From Saccharum officinarum (taxonomy: Eukaryota > Streptophyta > Magnoliopsida > Poales > Poaceae), in contig CM036191.1 in assembly GCA_020631735.1 (NCBI GenBank), positions 38,175,335-38,239,334 on the forward strand: 64,000 bases of DNA. Direction: 5' to 3'. The notes below the pieces were generated by a model that saw nothing but the letters and a program-made list of their open reading frames with translations, did no database searches and was not told where the DNA came from. Positions 12,407 through 23,643 of the stretch are shown in pieces; position 1 is the stretch's first letter; the number at the start of each line of letters is the position of its first letter. The position numbers and the translations under genes were made by a program.

Positions 12407-15026
12407 CAATAGAAAGACATAGGATGAGCAAATGGCACAACACTGGGGTTAGTAAACTGTGAAGCATACCAGTGTTGGCTCATTTGCCCTGGAAAAGTGT
12501 TAGGAAAAACACCAAATATGCCATGTCCCATTTGAGGAAAGCGGGCACCACGTAGGGAAAAACGTGGTCCGCTAGAGCTGTAGGACTGAAAGCCACTGTC
12601 ACGAGGTCCAAAGTCATATTGATCATGATCTGAACCACGCCGGGCACGACCACCATGACCACCGCGTGGTCTAGCAACCTGAGGCCTAGCACCTTGAGGC
12701 ATTGCACCTCTTGGCCTAGCATTGCGCCTCTGAACAGGAGGCACATGTACGCCATGGGGCGGACGGTACATGTTCCGGTTGTCCAACTCATACTCCCGCC
12801 GCTCATCTCTCTTCCTCCTGAAGCAAAACTCAACAAGGTGACCATCCCTATGGCAATAGTCACAGTGATACCTCACCTCTCTCTTAGGTGGTTGTTGGCT
12901 CACTCTCTTATGGTATGGTTCACTCTTGGTAGCTTTTTGGCTTTAGGAAGGGGATCCTCAGAGATGTTCGGTAGAGTGTCAAGTGGGTTTCTGAGATGGT
13001 TCGGTTTTGGAACCCAAACTTGTTTCTGGGGTGGAGCTCTTGGAGGTTCTTCAAACACTCCATCTTTCACAGTGGGTTCGGTAGGCTTAGGTGGATTGAT
13101 CTTGATTAATTTGGGAGTAGTGGAAGGTTTCTCACTTGGGCTCAAACCACTGAACTCACCAACTTTGCCATAGACATTTTCACACCTTCCCACCTAGAGC
13201 AAAGCCTACTCCCGATGTCCCAGTTCCCCGTCTAAACTGGCTCATCATCATGCCCAACTGCGGTTCACTACAAGACACCCAATTCAAGATGGACCGAAGG
13301 TATGTGTTGTCTTCCTCGGATCTCATCTTGTCATGCCTGCAAGACTCAAGCTCCAACACCAAGCTCTCACAACGTGCACACTCAACAACCGTGCTATCTG
13401 AACTGGCCTTCTCAAGAGCAAGGATCTTGGCATTCTTCTCTGCCAGCTCAGATTGCAAGCCTGAACAAGACTTGCACGCACCCAACAAGCTAGACCTAGC
13501 CTTCAGCTCATCGTTCTTATCTAACAAGGCAGCATACTTAGATTGCAACTCAGAAAAGTTAGTCATATGAACAGCACATTCATCGCACTCAACCTCGTCA
13601 GACACATGAACAACAAGCTTCTTAGCTTCCTCAAGCTCTTTCTCCACAACTTCTAGCTTCTCCTTAAACTCTCTCCTCTCACGAGCAGCACGTTTCAGCA
13701 ACTTATCTTGACTCATCAAAGTATCGGTCATGATATCAAGCTCGGCAATAAGAGCATCGACGGAGGGTTTTACCTCGGTAGAGTCGTCGTCGCCGGGAAG
13801 CACGTCCTTGTTGGGCTTCACACCTTCATCCACGGCCATGGTGCAGTAGCCTCCGTGGATGGACTTGGCGACGAAGCAAAGCCCGGTCATCTTGTCCTCA
13901 CGTCTCTTCTCGGACTCATCATCGCTCGAGGAGAAGAAGACCGGTCGTCGTCGGTGTCGTTGTCGAGGTCGCTGAGGGAGGCGAGGAAGGCGCCCTCTTG
14001 AGCCTTGGCCTTCTTGAAGTACTTCTTCTTCAGCGCCTCCTTGTCGAATCCTCCCTTTGACTTGTGCTTGGAGGTGTACTCGCGCTTGTCCTTGCGCTTG
14101 CTGGAGTCGTACTTATCAAAGGAGTGCTTGTTCTTCTTGGGGCAGTGGGCGATGAAATGGTCAGGATCTCCACAGCCGTAGCATCCTTCCTTTGGACCAC
14201 CACCACGCCGGCGATTCAAGCGGTTGTTGTGAAACCGCGAGAACCGGCTGATGATCAACGCCAACTCGTCGTCCCCAAGACTCTCCATCTGCTCCTCTGT
14301 GACAGACACCAAAGAAGACAAGGCAAAAGACATCTGTGAAGGGTTAGCCAAAGAACTTGAGCCATTACCTGAGACCAAGGCCATAGTTGGTGCAGAGGGA
14401 TTCTTCAGCTTGGCTTGGGTCTGGTAGTCGATCTCGGTGGACTTGAGCTTGCTGAAAAGCTCATCCACAGTGAGGGTCTCATACCCCAAAGACTCAATGA
14501 TGGCGGTCACCTTCACATCTCATACCTTCCGATCTAGGGCATATAGAATCTTGAGTACCCTCTCATGATCATCATAAGGTAACTGTGTCTTGTTTGCTCG
14601 CATCTTGTTGACGATGGTCTGAAAGCGAGAAAACATAGCATCGATGGACTCGCCATCAAGCTGGGTGAAGTTCTCGTACTCCCTCTTGTACGTCTCGTAG
14701 AGTCTGGTTTTGACCTGTGCGGTCCCCTCGTGATAGCTCTGAAGCCTCACCCAGATCTCCCGAGCAGTAGTACAATCGGAGACTCTTTCGAACTCCTGAA
14801 GAGAAAGACTCGAGAAAAGAACTGCGCGAGCTCTGCTATTAGCGTTGTGTCGATCTCTTTGATCTTGCGTGACACGAGCACGGGGTTCAAGCACAACGTA
14901 AGTAGCATCCTCGCAAATCTCCCAAACAAGCCAATCAATCCCCTGGAGATGCGCGGACATGCGGATCTTCCAATAGGGATAATTTGTTCCATCGAAGAAC
15001 GGTGGTTTGCCAAAACCACGCTCCAT
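12406..15026 (-). pseudogene. Copia gag, broken by stop and frameshifts
   Basis: Begins at the ATG at 15,026 (MERGFGKPPFFDGTNYPYWK), about 50 bases from the PBS. A UBN2/gag-type capsid region comes first, followed by an in-frame TGA at 14,520-14,522 also present in the second copy. Then come a CCHC knuckle (CYGCGDPDHFIAHC), a Lys/Glu-rich coiled-coil region and a second CCHC knuckle ([14 protein letters not shown]). Relative to the second copy, single-base indels near 12,912, 13,183 and 13,931 break the frame further. Gag makes the particle shell and binds the genomic RNA. Confidence 0.88.
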
Positions 15027-15074
15027 GTCGCCTTCGTGGATCACGGACCGATTAAGGTGGAATGATCCTTAACT

Positions 15075-15087
15075 GGCTCCGATACCA
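15075..15087 (-). promoter_or_regulatory. Primer-binding site (copy 1)
   Basis: Minus-strand TGGTATCGGAGCC starts two bases inside the 5' LTR, the standard copia site primed by initiator methionine tRNA. Confidence 0.88.
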
Positions 15088-15089
15088 AT

Positions 15090-17156
15090 TGAAGGACCGA
15101 AAACGGCGACCAGAGGGGGGTGAATGGGAGCCTTAAAATTTCTCAGAAAACTTTTAGGCCGCTGTCCCAGAATCACCGCCAACCACAAGTCAGTTCCTGA
15201 GACTCAAATACCCAAGCCAACCGGTGACAAGAGTATCTAGGAAAAATTCCTTGGAATGACACAAAGCAAACTCAAAAGACGGAACCCGAATCGAAGCACA
15301 AACATAAGAATTACGGATGAATTAGTGAGCTCGAGAAATTCCAAACTGCACATACACAGAACCTGCTCACAACACTAGTAAGAACGGAACAGCAGCTCAC
15401 GTACGAACAAGCCAAAAAAACTGGGCAGGGGCTGCACTGTCGGACCAATCACAGAAGGAAGGAGATCAATGTCCCCTGAACCAAAACTCAACATGAGCAA
15501 TATTACTGCTTGGTGCACACACCTGAACCAATCGAACACAGAGCAGAACTTGGTGTTCTGGATAGCAGCGAGAGGGAGCAAACAAAAAGATCTCACAACT
15601 GTGAATACTACTCTAAGCAGAATGAAGTATACTAAAGCTTCAATGATGAACTAATGATTACTTGAAGTAGTACTACACTGTTGTAATGAAAAAACACATA
15701 AACATCTAGGGAATACTCACGGTCTCAACTACCTGGGATCGATTCCTGCTGTTGAGCGCTACAGGGAAGCATCAGTTCACACGGTGAAATCAAGCGGCCT
15801 GCTGCCTGTACGCTGGACAGAGAACAAACCGCTGCGGAGGGTCTGCTCACTGCTCGATCTGGCAATCACGCACGCGAGCCCAGAACTGAACTCGAGCAGA
15901 GAAGAAACATGGCCAGCGACGTACCAGCCAACAGCCACGCACAGATGCACCTGAAGCTGAGAACTGAGCAGCGGGAGTCCACCAAGGCCTGCAGCGAGCG
16001 CTGCTCAATCGAGCGTACACGGCGTCTGAGCGGACGGTGCCAGTAGCGCTGCTGCAAGGATCCACGCGCTCAAATCCACATAACGGACGAGAGATAAATG
16101 AACAGACGCAAGAACAGAGAAGGGGCGACGAGCACGAAATCGACAAAAACCAACTCAAATCTTCATGAATCGCTCCCAAACTTTGCACAGATGAAATTCA
16201 GCTTAGCACAAACCAATCCCGAGAAATCGTCACCTGGGATTCACCCAAACTCTGGGAAATACAGATCAAACCTATGAACGAAAATGGGGAAACAAGAAGA
16301 ACGAAAATCACAGCTTCAAATAGGAACCCCAGAGGGCAAAAGGAGGATTTGGGCCTCCATTCCCACTCCAAATCACAGGAAATATACCACGAAAATCTCA
16401 GATTTTTGACCTCTCCCAAGAAGAGCTAACCCTAGGTGAAAGGAGAAAATGAGAGAATGGGGAGAGAGGTGAAGATGGCTTGGGGCTGCCATCCCCTATA
16501 TATCAGGGCTATTACACATTCCCCTAATTGCCCCTGAATACATAAGAGCTAAACCATCAAGCCCAAGGACGTAGAGGTCCAACCCGGTCTTCATGTTGAT
16601 CCAACGGCCACCGCGCCTCCTCACCGATAGCTTCGCCTCGACGCGAACTCCCCGATGCCGCCACGTGTCGTTCGTTCCTCCTCGGAACCTCTGCCCGGGT
16701 TTTGAGGCCCAAACCCGTAAACCCGCCTTCGATGGTTTTGAGGCCCAAACCATCAAACCGCTCCGCGAGTAGCGTACTCCATACGCGTCCCCCGCCATCC
16801 GACACGTGTCACCTCCACGGTCAACACGGTCACTCCCATGTCTTCTCGCGCTTGTCGATGTCCCAAGTGTCAGCCACCGCGGTTAGCCACCCGGCCTCCG
16901 GGTCCCTCGGTCCAAGCCTCACGTCCGTCCTTCACCCCTCCGGTCCATCGGCATGGCACGTCCTCCTTGACCTTCACCTCGCCGTCGGCTACCGCCTCCG
17001 TGCTCCACACATGTACAACACAAGCCAAGAGACATATCGCACACAAGGCTTTCGCCAAGGTAGGGTTAGTCACCACTCAACCTACTTCGTGGATCACATT
17101 GACAATCACTCATCACAAACGAACACACAAGGGTACTTGTCAACATTGTGTTCGCA
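15090..17156 (-). repeat. 5' LTR of copia copy 1
   Basis: 2067 bp with intact TG...CA ends (TGAAGGACC at left, TTCGCA at right on the plus strand). A TATA-like TATATATC box lies near 16,497-16,504, minus strand. It differs from the 3' LTR at scattered, mainly transition, sites. Confidence 0.93.
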
Positions 17157-17161
17157 GAAAC

Positions 17162-17854
17162 CGAGTCTGCTCTGCTCCCAGGTGCGCTTGTTCCCTGTGA
17201 TGACTCCCTTGCAACTTTGAATAAACCCTTTGCCATGTCGGAGGGCGTCTGAGGTGGCCAGGTGAGAGCAGCAGTCAAACACAAGGCTTTCCAAAGGTAC
17301 TCCGCCGTACGCCCAAGGCGCCACAGATCAGTAAGTAGTAACTCATGCTGAAGCCCTAGTCAACCCCTGAAGCATGCATGCATACATGCCAGTCAATTCA
17401 AGCTTAGGACCTAGGAGCAACTCCATCTCTTATCCAGACTAACTAATTCATTGTCGCAAACATTGTTTACTCCGGCCTGAATGAACCTATATATACAGAG
17501 GCCACTGGACGCCTGCGTGCAGTGGCATCATACATATGGATCGAGATCATTGCTTCACTGTACCATCGCGCTACTAGCTAGCCAGTAGCTACATTCTGCA
17601 CTCGAGCGGCGTAGGTACAACAGACTGAAAAAAGAAAAAGACTGCACATTTCATTTCAGGGTATGTTCAGCTCCCGCCACATTCATATGCATTGTTTCCT
17701 TTCGTATATATATTAGCGTGGATTTGGAGCTATATAATAGAGTGTACGTACTACGTTCATTCAGCCTCACTATACGTGTTACTCTTGCAGGATCGACCAA
17801 CGGTGCATGCAGAAGAGTCTGGTTACCACCAAGTACACAATACAACAACAAAAA
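17162..17854 (+). promoter_or_regulatory. Promoter and 5' leader of the MCAfunc gene (copy 1)
   Basis: TATATATACA lies at about 17,489-17,498. A leader intron is likely, with donor CAG|GTATGTT near 17,661 and acceptor CTCTTGCAG near 17,790. The stretch 17,290-17,500 is homologous to 60,960-61,110 upstream of the diverged MCAfunc gene (shared GGTACTCC, AACTCAT.CTGAA.CCCT and ACTCCGGCC). The copia insertion lies only about 330 bp upstream of the TATA box. Confidence 0.6.
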
Positions 17855-18277
17855 ATGGCGGCGTTTTGGGACATCGTCGGAAAAGCGGCCAACCTGTTCC
17901 AGCTATTCGGAGTGGACGCCGTCACCCTCGTCGCCATCGCTGCAAGCTTCCTACGGTTCCATGAGATGAACAAGGAGTGCAGGAAGCTCGAGGACCGCGT
18001 GCGGATGCTCCGCCTGCTCCTGAATTCGCCAGGCGGCTACTGGGTCATGCAGCAGCAGCAGGGGCACCTGCTGACCAGTGCACTCAGGGATGCACACGAA
18101 CTTGTGGAGTCATACAACGGGAGCACGCTGTTTGCGTGTCTCTGGGGAGGCAGGGGCATGGCCACGCGGTTGCGTGATCTGCGAAGTAGCATCGACTCCT
18201 ACTGTGGCCTCATCGTCTCCGTCAACGCCTTCATCCTCATCGTGGAGGCAGACCACCCTCCGTCGCTTGTATGGTGA
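17855..18277 (+). CDS. MCAfunc-domain-only protein (MCA1/kinase N-terminal type), copy 1
   Basis: 140 residues. The ATG at 17,855 (MAAFWDIVGKAANLFQLFGV) is chosen because the diverged gene at 61,273 starts identically; an upstream in-frame ATG at 17,807 is less likely. The pattern (WD..G.AAN..QL.GVDAV.L...., then H..NKECR.LE.RV..L..LL, ALRDAHEL, and LR.SIDSY..LI....FILIVEA) resembles the N-terminal helical bundle of MCA1/MCA2, which promote calcium influx, and of related grass kinases. The EF-hand-like and PLAC8 parts of MCA1 are absent, so this is a stand-alone domain. It faces CBP60-A across a spacer now holding the copia element. A decoy, regulator or membrane-associated role is possible but unproven. 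Confidence 0.75.
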   Translation: MAAFWDIVGKAANLFQLFGVDAVTLVAIAASFLRFHEMNKECRKLEDRVRMLRLLLNSPGGYWVMQQQQGHLLTSALRDAHELVESYNGSTLFACLWGGRGMATRLRDLRSSIDSYCGLIVSVNAFILIVEADHPPSLVW

Positions 18278-18639
18278 TCATCGCATATATTTGGCTTGGG
18301 TGGTTAAATACATATACATATATAGTGCATGTAACTCGATACTAGTCCCAAACATGCATATCCGAGGATCATGTCCCAATCACAAGTGGTTTCACTGAAA
18401 ACAACGACTAGTTACACTCCCTACTTCACGAGAAGAGACTTTTTTTTAAAAAAAAGAAGAGCCGTTGGTTTGACCATTCCAAAAACTACTCAGCACGATA
18501 GATTGGTGATTCGATGTGGGGCTCATTCCTAGGCCTTTTCTGTTTTAGGGAAGGCTCATTCTTAGGCCTGGACTGCATGCCTTGGTCATCAGTAAAGTTA
18601 GGCCCAGCCAAAAGAGTTTAACACTTCAAGCCCAAACGG

Positions 18640-19106
18640 TTAATGGACCGGGCAGCAGTGGGCCGATCCAGCCACATCCCGTTGCTCTACTCCAGCTCCT
18701 CCTCTATTTATACAGACGCAAGGCAACACCGTAACCCTAAACTAAACCACTCTTCCATTCCTCGCGGTAGTTGAGCTTCAGCTGCTTAAGCGGTAGTTGA
18801 GCTTTTATCTCGCGGACATATCCCACCGATCCAGATCTAGATCCCGCATCCGGCGCCATGGACATGCATGTCCCGCCGCGAGAGCCAGCGCCCACCGCCA
18901 CGACCGATGCTCCCGGAGCTGGCCTGGCCTGGGAAGCAATTCGTCGAACAGCTACAGCTGCAGCGCGAGAAGGTGGTAGGCCTGAGCCTAGACCACGCGC
19001 ATGCGAGCTGTTTGGCGAATTGCTTTGCCCATGCCAGGCCCTGCCTCGGTTATATTGTGCTGCCTTCAACCAGCTAGCTAGCTTTGTTCACAAACTAATT
19101 TACTGA
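18640..19106 (+). promoter_or_regulatory. Housekeeping-type promoter with an unassigned first exon
   Basis: TGGGCC (about 18,659) and GGCCCA (about 18,600) site-II-like words, a TATTTATA box at 18,706-18,713 and a telo-box AACCCTAAAC at 18,733-18,742 form the arrangement typical of plant translation-related genes. The ATG at 18,858 opens an 82-codon frame of unrecognised product. In the second copy a one-base indel changes that frame, so the coding call is doubtful. It could be a gene fragment or a non-coding transcript. Confidence 0.4.
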
Positions 19107-19451
19107 CCATCTTCTTGTGACATGTGATTTTGTTTGGGTAATTGTATCCGTCTACTGATCTATCTGATTTACTGCCCATGCTATTCGGTCTCTGCTTTGT
19201 TTGAAGAAACTCCCTGTTCAAATTCTGTCCTGTTAGTGTGCACTTGAGCGTCAAGTTCATTACCAGGTAAAATTATCTCTGTTCAGTGTCCCCGTTCACT
19301 AATTTTAGTCATTTAGTGTATATGTATGCGGCATATACTGGCTGGATTTGCTCACTTGTAAAACACGTGAACTTCTATTATCTGCACTAGCACATGCCTG
19401 TTGCTTTCTTGTAGTAGTGTTTCTTTTTTCAATTCGTTGTGGTAATAAGAT
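19107..19451. other. Unassigned sequence downstream of the promoter fragment
   Basis: Moderately A/T-rich with several stop codons in every frame; it reads like intron or UTR. Nothing recognisable. Confidence 0.4.
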
Positions 19452-19727
19452 GTGACATGTGCGGAACCAGCGATCTTGATTAAGGGAGGCCGAACAAATG
19501 TGATTGTATTTTTTTAGTATGAAAATATACATAATTATATGTTTCAACAAATTTTCAAAAAAATCTACACTATTTCTAACCAAAATCATCATATTTTACT
19601 AAAAAATGGATGAAATTAATATTTTTATGCTATAAATATAAATATTTATATAGGTATTTAAATGAATCTACTGTGCTTTGGGGGGGCACGGCCCATGCTA
19701 GCCCCCCTGGTTCCGCCACTATGTCAC
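19452..19727. mobile_element. Short element with GTGACAT..GCGGAACCAG inverted ends
   Basis: The left end GTGACATGTGCGGAACCAG is the reverse complement of the right end CTGGTTCCGCCACTATGTCAC apart from two gaps. The interior is A/T-rich, with a G-run and CCCCCCTGG near the right end. A related sequence lies at 47,170-47,600. No target duplication was found, so the class (hAT-like or other) is open. Second copy at 35,385-35,664. Confidence 0.5.
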
Positions 19728-20389
19728 TATGGAAATTTGATGCTTTTAGGAATGTATTATCATGAGGCTGTTAGAGGTCTACAGATATGTTTATTATGTT
19801 CTGGTGTTCTTGCTTCCAACAGGATGAATGTGTAACATTTGTATGTTAAATTGTTTGAAAGGCAAGGCCACACTAGAATGCAGTTATGGTTAATCGAAAC
19901 ATATTTCCAGTGTGAAAATGTCTCTGCTAGTTTATTGAATCTATATGAACTACTACTCCCTCTGTTTTTTTAATGTAGTATGATGATGCCGTAGTTCAAC
20001 ACAAAACGTCTTCACACTCATACATATGAACTACTCCTGTGTTGAACTAACACCGAAGGTGTTGGGATTCAGCCCCTGTTCCGCCGCAGCCCTTGCATAC
20101 TGGACGCTGCCAGCAGAGGCATCACGGATTTTAAGCTCCCGGAAGCCTCTGCCTATCCGCACCGCTGCTGATGGTAGTTCATCTGTATTACATGGATTCC
20201 AATAAAATGGTGTTCTTGAAAGTTCATGATTCTTTCCTTTGCATTTTTATATCATATGAATTTATCAGAGCCACTTCAAGCTTATTATTGCTTTATCTTT
20301 GTTAGATACTGGGCAGTTTGACACGTTTGGAACTGACCTTTCTGACAGCTAAATGTGAGTGCAGGACATGGGAACACAGGGATATACTT
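19728..20389. other. Unassigned, with a short open segment on the minus strand
   Basis: Contains a degenerate ACTCCCTCTG-type MITE end near 19,954. A minus-strand segment at about 20,045-20,185 is open (DELPSAAVRIGRGF...), bounded by no clear splice sites. The family is not recognised; it may be a captured exon. Confidence 0.3.
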
Positions 20390-21075
20390 CAAATCTGCAA
20401 TGCCCTTTGTTGGGGGCAGGGCCAACCCTTGCACCCCTTGGGGCTTGACACCCCCCCCCCCCCAAAGAGCTGTTGACATTCTGCAGTGGCGAAATAGTGG
20501 TAACGCGCTTGAAGGGGCGGGGAAGACAAATTGCGGCATCCGTATATTCGTCTAGGCGAAAGCGCTCTCGCCGGGGCCAGTTGTTGCCCGCAAGAGCCGC
20601 AGTCATTTTGCGATGGCGAAAATGCGAAATGACAGCCACTGGTGCAAAGACGTAAGGAAAACTCAAGACTCGAGCCCCATCCTATTTATTTTGGGGCGTT
20701 GCTAGTGCCCGGACGTCCGGATCCGAGCGCTAGCGGCCGGACACCACAGCAAACCACCTCGCTCTCACTGCAACGGCCCGCCCCTGCCTCAACGAAAATA
20801 AAAATGGAAGGAACTAGCGAAGAACCAACCTCCCCCATCCCCACCACACATGGACGAAGAAAGGAAGCCATCTCCACCACCCCGTGCAACGGATCTGCCC
20901 CGCCCTCAACCTCGTCAACCCCCCAACACCAACGTCTGATGCAAAAAAACTCTGGGAGAGAAGATGCAACAGAGAGGGGGAGGGAGAGAGATGCAAAAAA
21001 CCTAGATCTACCTATGAAACATTCAAATACAAACTGTTGCAACATACATCCTATGACTGTTAAAACAATTAAAAA
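20390..21075. repeat. GC-rich unclassified repeat ending at the gap
   Basis: Includes a 14-C run near 20,450, a hairpin at 20,602-20,633 (GTCATTTTGC against GCGAAATGAC) and the word GTGCCCGGACGTCCGG near 20,706. It is repeated at about 36,326-37,010. Open frames here are artefacts of GC content. Confidence 0.5.
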
Positions 21076-21175
21076 NNNNNNNNNNNNNNNNNNNNNNNNN
21101 NNNNNNNNNNNNNNNNNNNNNNNNNNNNNNNNNNNNNNNNNNNNNNNNNNNNNNNNNNNNNNNNNNNNNNNNNNN
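21076..21175. other. Assembly gap, exactly 100 N
   Basis: One hundred N, the usual placeholder for a gap of unknown size. Sequence to its left matches up to about 37,010 and sequence to its right matches from about 5,247, so both contig ends lie inside the duplicated block. Confidence 0.98.
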
Positions 21176-21572
21176 AACTTCTACAAAATTTGTATTATTA
21201 TTATTATTATTTTTATTATTATTTGCGAAACACTACAAACTTTGTATTAGATTCTTTTCTAACTGATTTGGTTTTGATGGCCCTGTATCTTGCATGTAAC
21301 AATGCAACAGTTTCATTTAACTGATTCGGTTTTTGATGGCCAGTGTATTCTTCTAGTAGGCGTTATATCGTGTTCCTCCAGAGACGTTTTTTTTTATCAT
21401 TGCGAACGAACGTAGCCAAGATGCAGAGAAAATTGTATTGGAACAGAGAATAGTCAGAGAGTCTCAGAGCAAGGTTTGGTCAACATTTTCTGAGTTGGAA
21501 TGGAAAAGCTGGGAAGTCCCGTGGAGTCCCTGAGACCTCTCCATCTCAACTCCCGGCGGGGTTGAATGAAAC

Positions 21573-23643
21573 AGAAGGACCGAAAACGGCGACCAGAGGA
21601 GGGTGTGATGGGAGCCTTAAAATTTCTCAGAAAACTTTTAGGCCGCTGTCCCAGAATCACCGCCGACCACAGTGAGTTCCTGAGACTCAAATACCCAAGC
21701 CAACCGGTGACAAGAGTATCTAGGAAAAATTCCTTGGAATGACACAAAAGCCAACTCAAAAGACGGAACCCGAATCGAAGCACAAACATAAGAATTACGG
21801 ATGAATTAGTGAGCTCGAGAAATTCCAAACTGCACATACACAGAACCTGCTCACAGCACTAGTAAGGACGGGAACAGCAGCTCACGTACGAACAAGCCAA
21901 AAAAAACTGGGCAGGGGCTGCACTGTCGGACCAATCACAGAAGGAAGGAGATCAATGTCCCCTGAACCAAAACTCAACAAGAGCAATATTACTGCTTGGT
22001 GCACACACCTGAACCAATCGAACACAGAGCAGAACTTGGTGTTCTGGATAGCAGCGAGAGGGAGCAAACAAAAAGATCTCACAACCGTGAATACTACTCT
22101 AAGCAGAATAAAGTATACTAAAGCTTCAATGATGAACTAATGATTACTTGAAGTAGTACTACACTGTTGTAATGAAAAAACACAGAAACATCCAGGGAAT
22201 ACTCACGGTCTCAACTAGCTGGGATCGATTCCTGCCGTTGAGCACTACAGGGAAGCATCAATTCACACGGTGAAATCAAGCGGCCTGCTGCCTGTACGCT
22301 GGACAGAGTACAAACCGCTGCGGAGGGTCTGCTCACCGCTCGATCTGGCAATCACGCACGCGAGCCCAGAACTGAACTCGAGCAGAGAAGAAACATGGCC
22401 AGCGACGTACCAGCCAACAGCCACGCACAGATGCACCTGAAGCTGAGAACTGAGCAGCGGGAGTCCACCAAGGCCTGCAGCGAGCGCTGCTCAATCGAGC
22501 GTACACGGCGTCTGAGCGGACGGTGCCAGTAGCGCTGCTGCAAGGATCCACGCGCTCAAATCCACATAACGGACGAGAGATAAATGAACAGACGCAAGAA
22601 CAGAGAAGGGGCGACGAGCACGAAATCGACAAAAACCAACTCAAATCTTCATGAATCGCTCCCAAACTTTGCACAGATGAAATTCAGCTTAGCACAAACC
22701 AATCCCCGAGAAATCGTCACCTGGGATTCACCCAAACTCTGGGAAATACAGATCAAACCTATGAACGAAAATGGGGAAACAAGAAGAACGAAAATCACAG
22801 CTTCAAATAGGAACCCCAGAGGGCAAAAGGAGGATTTGGGCCTCCATTCCCACTCCAAATCACAGGAAATATACCACGAAAATCTCAGATTTTTGACCTC
22901 TCCCAAGAAGAGCTAACCCTAGGTGAAAGGAGAAAATGAGAGAATGTGAGAGAGGTGAAGATGGCTTGGGGCTGCCATCCCCTATATATCAGGGCTATTA
23001 CACATTCCCCTAATTGCCCCTGAATACATAAGAGCTAAACCATCAAGCCCAAGGGCGTAGAGGTCCAACCCGGTCTTCATGTTGATCCAACGGCCACCGC
23101 GCCTCCTCACCGGTAGCTTCGCCTCGACGCGAACTCCCTGATGCCGCCACGTGTCGTCCGTTCCTCTTCGGAACCTCTGCCTAGGTTTTGAGGCCCAAAC
23201 TCGTAAACCCGCCTCCGATGGTTTTGAGGCCCAAACCATCAAACCGCTCCGCGAGTAGCATACTCCATACGTGTCCCCCGCCATCCGACACGTGTCACCT
23301 CTACGGTCAACACGGTCACTCCCATGTCTTCTTGCGCTTGTCGATGTCCTAAGTGTCAGCCACCGCGGCTAGCCACCCGGCCTCCGGGTCCCTCGGTCCA
23401 AGCCTCACGTCCGTCCTTCACCCCTCCGGTCCATCGGCACGGCACGTCCTCCTTGACCTTCACCTCGCCGTCGGCTACCGCCTCCGTGCTCCACACATGT
23501 ACAACACAAGCCAAGAGACATATCGCACACAAGGCTTTCGCCAAGGTAGGGTTAGTCACCACTCAACCTACTTCGTGGATCACATTGACAATCACTCATC
23601 ACAAAACGAACACACAAGGGTACTTGTCAACCTTGTGTTCGCA
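21573..23643 (-). repeat. 3' LTR of copia copy 2
   Basis: Carries the same outer-base mutation as copy 1 (AGAAGG instead of TGAAGG) and the same TATA-like box near 22,982-22,990. The polypurine tract follows at 23,644-23,656. Confidence 0.93.

Larger units (their letters stand above)
5642..17156 (-). mobile_element. Ty1/copia LTR retrotransposon, copy 1
   Basis: An 11.5-kb element in minus orientation. The 5-bp target duplication GAAAC flanks it at 5637-5641 and 17,157-17,161. The LTRs are 5642-7712 (3') and 15,090-17,156 (5'). A primer-binding site (TGGTATCGGAGCC, methionine-tRNA type) lies at 15,075-15,087 and a purine tract (AAGGGGGAGAT) abuts the 3' LTR at 7713-7725. Gag precedes protease-integrase-RT-RNase H, the copia order. 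Long LTRs, a long gag and a 1.5-kb untranslated 3' spacer suggest the SIRE/Maximus lineage, but that is tentative. By eye the two LTRs differ by roughly 35-40 substitutions, mostly transitions (about 1.8%). Confidence 0.95.

Noticed and set aside
20642..21250. 202-codon frame across the gap
   Set aside because: It runs through 100 N, so it is not a real reading frame.
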